From positions 1 through 39,627 of the IMG/VR virus record IMGVR_UViG_3300010373_000026: a stretch of DNA of 39,627 bases; one strand, 5' to 3'. Positions 36,921 through 39,627 of this stretch are shown here, in pieces; position 1 is the stretch's first letter; the number at the start of each line of letters is the position of its first letter. The position numbers were made by a program, and so were the translations under genes. The notes under the pieces are model-generated. The model was not told the origin of the DNA. It saw nothing but the letters and a program-made list of their open reading frames with translations, and made no database searches. This DNA comes from a virus.

Positions 36921-37649
36921 ATGGCTGATCTGCCTTACATGATGATGAACTGGGGGCGCTTTTTCGCAGACGCAAAGGTCGCGGTGCTGGAGCCCGAGGC
37001 GCAGGGGATTTATGCGCTGCTGCTGGGTCGCATGTGGCTGAATGAGGGCTGGCTTGCCGCCGACGACAAGGTGATTTGTCGCGTCCTCGGCATCGATATC
37101 AGGCGCTGGCGCTCGGTCTACAAGCCGGCAATCGAGCCCCTACTTCGGCGGGAGATCGTGGCACATGTCGGCCCGATCTATACCCAGAAGCACCTACAGG
37201 AAGTGCGCCGGTCATCATTGGCGATCTCGGAAAAGAATGTCGCGAGAACGGCCGCAGCCCGAGCCGCAATCGCAGCAAAACGTGGGCGCAAGCCGACAGT
37301 GACAGACGAAAAGCAGAAGCCAGTCACAAAGCCAGTAACAGCGACAGTGACAGAGACGGTAACAGCGCCGGCTACAGTGTCCAAAGAACAACCACAACAG
37401 AAAGAGAGCTCTACGCTACACGTAGAGAGCTCTCTTTCTGATGCTGTGCCTGAGACGCTTGCGGCGCTTCCTCCGCGCGATGTCGCGGTCTCGGCACCGG
37501 TCGACAAGCCCGGCCTTGGGGGCCGCTTGTCGCCCATGCCAGACGCCGAGCTAGAGGGCGAGCGATCAGGGCTGACAAAGCGCCTCGTCGCCGATGGTCT
37601 GAAACCGAAACGCGGGCTCTTGGGCTCGCTCGACATGGGGAAACGCTGA
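36921..37649 (+). CDS. DUF1376-type replication protein (242 aa)
   Basis: The N-terminal about 100 residues match the DUF1376 (YdaU-like) type: LPYMMMNWGRFFADAKVAVL, AQGIYALLLGRMWLNEGWLA, then a helix-rich winged-helix region. Such proteins replace O-type initiators or helicase loaders in many phages. Between 125 and 160 a Val/Thr repeat (PVTKPVTATVTETVTAP) appears; the DNA there forms 12-bp periodic repeats. The C-terminus is helical and basic (GLTKRLVADGLKPKRGLLG). First gene of the replication operon. Confidence 0.82.
   Translation: MADLPYMMMNWGRFFADAKVAVLEPEAQGIYALLLGRMWLNEGWLAADDKVICRVLGIDIRRWRSVYKPAIEPLLRREIVAHVGPIYTQKHLQEVRRSSLAISEKNVARTAAARAAIAAKRGRKPTVTDEKQKPVTKPVTATVTETVTAPATVSKEQPQQKESSTLHVESSLSDAVPETLAALPPRDVAVSAPVDKPGLGGRLSPMPDAELEGERSGLTKRLVADGLKPKRGLLGSLDMGKR
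37297..37365. repeat. Iteron-like 12-bp periodic repeats inside the DUF1376 gene
   Basis: CAG-T-N-ACA-type nonamers occur at 37297-37305, 37321-37329, 37333-37341, 37345-37353 and 37357-37365; the last four begin exactly 12 bp apart and the first 24 bp before them. They also encode Val-Thr repeats, so a protein-level origin is possible. Lambda-type origins lie in the initiator gene and contain such iterons. Confidence 0.5.
37401..37437. repeat. Inverted repeat in the DUF1376 gene, origin candidate
   Basis: AAAGAGAGCTCTACG (37401-37415) and CGTAGAGAGCTCTCTTT (37421-37437) are inverted repeats with a 2-base bulge and a 5-base loop, just after the periodic repeats. Together they could form a replication origin. 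Confidence 0.5.
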
Positions 37650-37936
37650 TGGCCACCAAGACAATCGATCTGAGCGCAAACCGTGAGGCCGCTCGGCGCT
37701 TCAAAGAGCGATGGGAGGCAATGCGGTCAATCGGGCACAAGCCGGTGATCCTGTCGAAACGCTCGCATCCTGATCAGTGGCGCAAGTGGAAGGCGTACTA
37801 TCGCGACCGTGGTCTGCTGGCCTCGGTCGACCTGATGGAAGACGGCCGAAGCGAGATCACAGTGCCGACGCTCGACCCGTTCACGTTCGACCATCCCGAG
37901 CCGCTTGAACATCGCAAGCCATACAGGGAGGATTGA
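37649..37936 (+). CDS. Small unknown protein (95 aa)
   Basis: Not recognised. The start shares one base with the DUF1376 stop (TGATG). Basic helical N-terminal half (NREAARRFKERWEAMRSIGH, RSHPDQWRKWKAYYRDRGLL), then a strand/acidic half (VDLMEDGRSEITVPTLDPF). It may be a DNA- or replisome-associated factor by position. Confidence 0.7.
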   Translation: MATKTIDLSANREAARRFKERWEAMRSIGHKPVILSKRSHPDQWRKWKAYYRDRGLLASVDLMEDGRSEITVPTLDPFTFDHPEPLEHRKPYRED

Positions 37937-37939
37937 GCC

Positions 37940-38131
37940 GTGGGATCGGGACCGATGTTGAACCCGCCGCACTTCCCGCCTGATGATGATCGCGGCCCTC
38001 GACGCCCTCCAAAGCCGAAGCCTCGACCAAGCGGACCTGCAACCCGGCCTAAGTCGAAGCGAGAGCGAGAGGAACGGGCAGAGCGCATCAAAAGGCAGGT
38101 CGACGCGATGAAAGGCGAGAGGGTCGAATAG
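37940..38131 (+). CDS. Small basic Pro/Arg-rich protein (63 aa)
   Basis: Not recognised. GTG start at 37940 with AGGGAGG about ten bases upstream; an internal ATG at 37955 would shorten it by five residues. The protein is Pro-rich then strongly basic and helical (KSKREREERAERIKRQVDAM). Possibly nucleic-acid binding. It closes the replication operon. Confidence 0.6.
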   Translation: MGSGPMLNPPHFPPDDDRGPRRPPKPKPRPSGPATRPKSKREREERAERIKRQVDAMKGERVE

Positions 38132-38318
38132 CACCGCGTCGGCGGCGCGCCGGCCGCGACCTCGGGTCGAGGTGATGCGCCGAACACGAATGTTCCTCAC
38201 GTTTCAATGAGATAGGACGAAATACCTATCCCGCCTGATCAGGCTTCCCCTGCTGGGCGTCTTACTCCCCGGGCCACAAGCCCAAGCCATTGAAAACATT
38301 GAACAAATGGAGAGAGAC
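38132..38318. promoter_or_regulatory. Intergenic regulatory region before the long coupled operon
   Basis: A 187-bp non-coding stretch holding GATAGG/CCTATC (38211-38216 and 38225-38230), a perfect palindrome GCCTGATCAGGC (38233-38244), a hairpin-forming CCTCGGGTCGAGG and direct ACATTGAA-like repeats near 38296. No clear -35/-10 pair with standard spacing was found. It likely controls the 17-gene operon. Confidence 0.55.
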
Positions 38319-38732
38319 ATGACCATTCCCCAGTCCAATCCCCAGACCGATCCGTTCGCAAACCTCGTCGAGGACATGTCGCGCGAGCTTGACCGGCAGG
38401 CCGGCCGCTCGACCTCGGCCGCGCCTCGGCCCTCCCCGGGGGGCCTTCGGCAGGCACCCGGGGGGCCAGCAAAGTGGGGCCCCACAGCCCGGCGCGATAC
38501 CTCCCCCTTGGAAATGCTGGTGCATGCGGCAGACGACGCGCATTGGCTGCTTGCCGAGGTAAACCGGGTTGTGGCAGATATTACGGGCGAGGAACCGCCA
38601 ACACCCAGATTGCGCGCTGTGCCGAGGGCTGGCGGCGGATTGCTGCCAACAGTCGGGCATCTGGCGCATGAGATCGAAACCTGCCTCGGCGAAATCGCGC
38701 TGCGGCTCAAGGAACTGGGTGCGAAACTATGA
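38319..38732 (+). CDS. Unknown protein, first of the coupled operon (137 aa)
   Basis: Not recognised. ATG 38319 is preferred because GGAGAGAG lies just before it; an ATG at 38307 is upstream in frame. A disordered Pro/Gly-rich segment (about 30-65, PRPSPGGLRQAPGGPAKWG) precedes a helical C-terminal region (LEMLVHAADDAHWLLAEVNR; LAHEIETCLGEIALRLKELG). The helical end may mediate binding. Confidence 0.7.
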   Translation: MTIPQSNPQTDPFANLVEDMSRELDRQAGRSTSAAPRPSPGGLRQAPGGPAKWGPTARRDTSPLEMLVHAADDAHWLLAEVNRVVADITGEEPPTPRLRAVPRAGGGLLPTVGHLAHEIETCLGEIALRLKELGAKL

Positions 38733-38899
38733 ACCGGCTGATCGCTCTGGCCACGGATGAACTGGAGGCCGTCGCCGAGGCGCTCGCCCGGGTGCTGGCC
38801 GGCCCAGACGACGACGAAATCCCGCATGAGGTGTACGACCGGGCGCTCGACGTGGTGTCGGGCGAACTGGCGTCGAGGAAGGCGAGGGCTCCCCGATGA
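38729..38899 (+). CDS. Small acidic helical protein (56 aa)
   Basis: Not recognised. Starts and ends with four-base overlaps. Acidic and helical throughout (IALATDELEAVAEALARVLA, EVYDRALDVVSGELASRK). Plausible because both boundaries follow the ATGA pattern of the operon. Confidence 0.65.
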   Translation: MNRLIALATDELEAVAEALARVLAGPDDDEIPHEVYDRALDVVSGELASRKARAPR

Positions 38900-39090
38900 C
38901 ACTGCAAGAGGGCCTGTGGTTTGTGATCGGCGGCGGTCTCGGCGCTTGCCTGACCGGGCTGTTGCTCAACCGCCGATATGGCCAAGTGCTGAAAATGATC
39001 GACGCCCAGCTAAAGGCCATCATCGCCGAGCATGACGAGATCGTGCGCGGCCTGATCGAACGCATCCGGGGCATGGAGCGCGAGCAATGA
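38896..39090 (+). CDS. Small membrane protein with coiled-coil tail (64 aa)
   Basis: One N-terminal membrane helix (about 6-24, GLWFVIGGGLGACLTGLLL) is followed by a cytoplasmic or periplasmic amphipathic helix (LKMIDAQLKAIIAEHDEIV; RGLIERIRGMEREQ). Start and end lie at ATGA overlaps. Not recognised; could be an inner-membrane host-takeover or exclusion factor. Confidence 0.68.
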   Translation: MTLQEGLWFVIGGGLGACLTGLLLNRRYGQVLKMIDAQLKAIIAEHDEIVRGLIERIRGMEREQ

Positions 39091-39305
39091 CCCGGTACCG
39101 TGAACTGGTCGAGCTTCGCACCCGGATCGTGGCGTTGCTGGCGACGATGGAAAAGGTGGCCGGCGAGGCCCCGGATTTCGTGCGCCGCTTCGACCGCGCC
39201 GAAATGCGCGACACCCCGTCTTTCAAAGACCTGTATTTCGGCCTCGACAAGCTGCACGCGATTGCCGCCGACGAGGCCGACGCAATCCAGAGGGCGGGGC
39301 AATGA
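39087..39305 (+). CDS. Small unknown helical protein (72 aa)
   Basis: Not recognised. Helical (YRELVELRTRIVALLATMEK, LYFGLDKLHAIAADEADAIQ) with a charged middle (APDFVRRFDRAEMRDTPSF). It overlaps both neighbours by four bases. No membrane or metal-binding signature. Confidence 0.68.
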   Translation: MTRYRELVELRTRIVALLATMEKVAGEAPDFVRRFDRAEMRDTPSFKDLYFGLDKLHAIAADEADAIQRAGQ

Positions 39306-39484
39306 CGATCAGCGAGGCCGAGGAAATCGCCCGGGCATGCAAGACCGCCGGGAGCGCGTTCGACTTCGACCAGACCGGCCGCAAGGAACTGCTTTCGAGG
39401 GCCGCCGAGGCGCTCGAATGGCTGTTGACCGAACTGGAGGAAGCCGAGCGCTACGGCGGCGATTTTGAATGGGGCCAGCCATGA
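39302..39484 (+). CDS. Small acidic protein (60 aa)
   Basis: Not recognised. Strongly acidic at the end (LLTELEEAERYGGDFEWGQP). Starts at an ATGA overlap and its own stop overlaps the ATG at 39481 of the gene that runs through the contig junction. Confidence 0.68.
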   Translation: MTISEAEEIARACKTAGSAFDFDQTGRKELLSRAAEALEWLLTELEEAERYGGDFEWGQP

Positions 39485-39627
39485 TAACCCAGAAGGTGCG
39501 ACAACAGGGGAAAAGCGACATGCGAAGACAATGGATTGGAGGCCTGCCCGAGCGCATGGCCAGCTTGCCCGTCGACCACCGGGGGTTTCCGGTGCCGTAT
39601 TTCGTCCAGTGGCAGAACGGCAAGCCG
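39481..39627 (+). CDS. 5' end of the cysteine-rich gene crossing the contig junction
   Basis: ATG 39481 overlaps the preceding stop as ATGA and reads MITQKVRQQGKSDMRRQWIG, joining in frame the reading frame at the beginning of the window. It is the true start of the gene listed at 1-699 (about 240 residues on the circle). The window stops inside it. Confidence 0.85.
   Translation, partial: MITQKVRQQGKSDMRRQWIGGLPERMASLPVDHRGFPVPYFVQWQNGKP
39505..39627. repeat. Terminal direct repeat, right copy
   Basis: Identical to bases 1-123. It demonstrates that the sequence closes into a circle of 39,504 bp. The gene starting at 39481 is continuous through it. Confidence 0.95.

Noticed and set aside
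35402-36928. Very long plus-strand open frame (508 codons) across the minus-strand cassette
   Set aside because: High GC leaves the opposite strand open. The six short minus-strand genes have ribosome sites, regular spacing and a promoter, whereas the long frame has no recognisable motifs and low-complexity His/Arg/Gly composition.
1-39627. CRISPR arrays, rRNA, tRNA genes and insertion sequences
   Set aside because: No regularly spaced repeats with unique spacers, no cloverleaf-like gene, and no transposase was seen; only a possible tRNA-end-like core in the attP region, which is unconfirmed.

Overview
The window is a complete, circularly closed temperate bacteriophage genome. Bases 1-123 are repeated exactly at 39505-39627, so the unique circle is 39,504 bp and the ends are an assembly cut, not a biological boundary. 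Short-tailed (podovirus, P22-like) architecture is indicated by the run portal, scaffold, coat, gp10-like hub, then several internal or ejection proteins and fibres, with no tape measure, sheath or tail-tube genes. High GC content, NTG starts, DUF1376 and YqaJ proteins and the general protein flavour point to an alphaproteobacterial host, probably Hyphomicrobiales; this is inference, not a database result.

Layout. (A) 38319 through the junction to 3628, plus strand: 17 small genes, each overlapping the next by 1-7 nt, carrying a GH25 endolysin among mostly unrecognised proteins. (B) 3847-5825, minus strand: a five-gene cassette with a cysteine-cluster (YkgJ-like) protein, two paralogous helix-turn-helix proteins, a coiled-coil/winged-helix-like protein and a Zn-ribbon-like protein, behind a good sigma70-like promoter. 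(C) 6009-27689, plus strand: late genes (terS, terL, portal, small virion proteins, scaffold, major capsid, head completion, gp10-like hub, GNAT-like protein, S74 protein, transglycosylase-like protein, ejection proteins, tail fibres, then lipoprotein/holin/spanin-like genes). Two tiny genes lie on the opposite strand inside this block, each with its own promoter-like sequence. (D) 27690-29187: attP-like region and tyrosine integrase, followed by a cysteine-protease-like gene. (E) 29985-33266, minus strand: recombination operon (YqaJ-type exonuclease, probable annealing protein, GNAT-like protein, AlpA/Xis-like protein). (F) 33392-34335: divergent repressor/Cro-like switch. (G) 34367-35435, plus strand: two adjacent PD-(D/E)XK nuclease-like genes. 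(H) 35390-36835, minus strand: six small unknown genes under one promoter. (I) 36921-38131, plus strand: DUF1376 replication protein with iteron-like repeats and an inverted repeat inside the gene.

How it fits together. The repressor (33448-33894, no visible autocleavage domain) and the divergent small HTH protein probably set lysis versus lysogeny. Fifteen-base direct repeats lie over the recombination-operon promoter, and related half-sites occur as an inverted pair at 5900-5948, between the regulator cassette and the late genes. Early transcription probably supplies replication and recombination; late genes lack a clear sigma70 promoter and sit behind a terminator-like hairpin, which suggests antitermination or activator control. 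Lysis functions are split between the endolysin in region A and the holin/spanin-like trio at the end of the late block.
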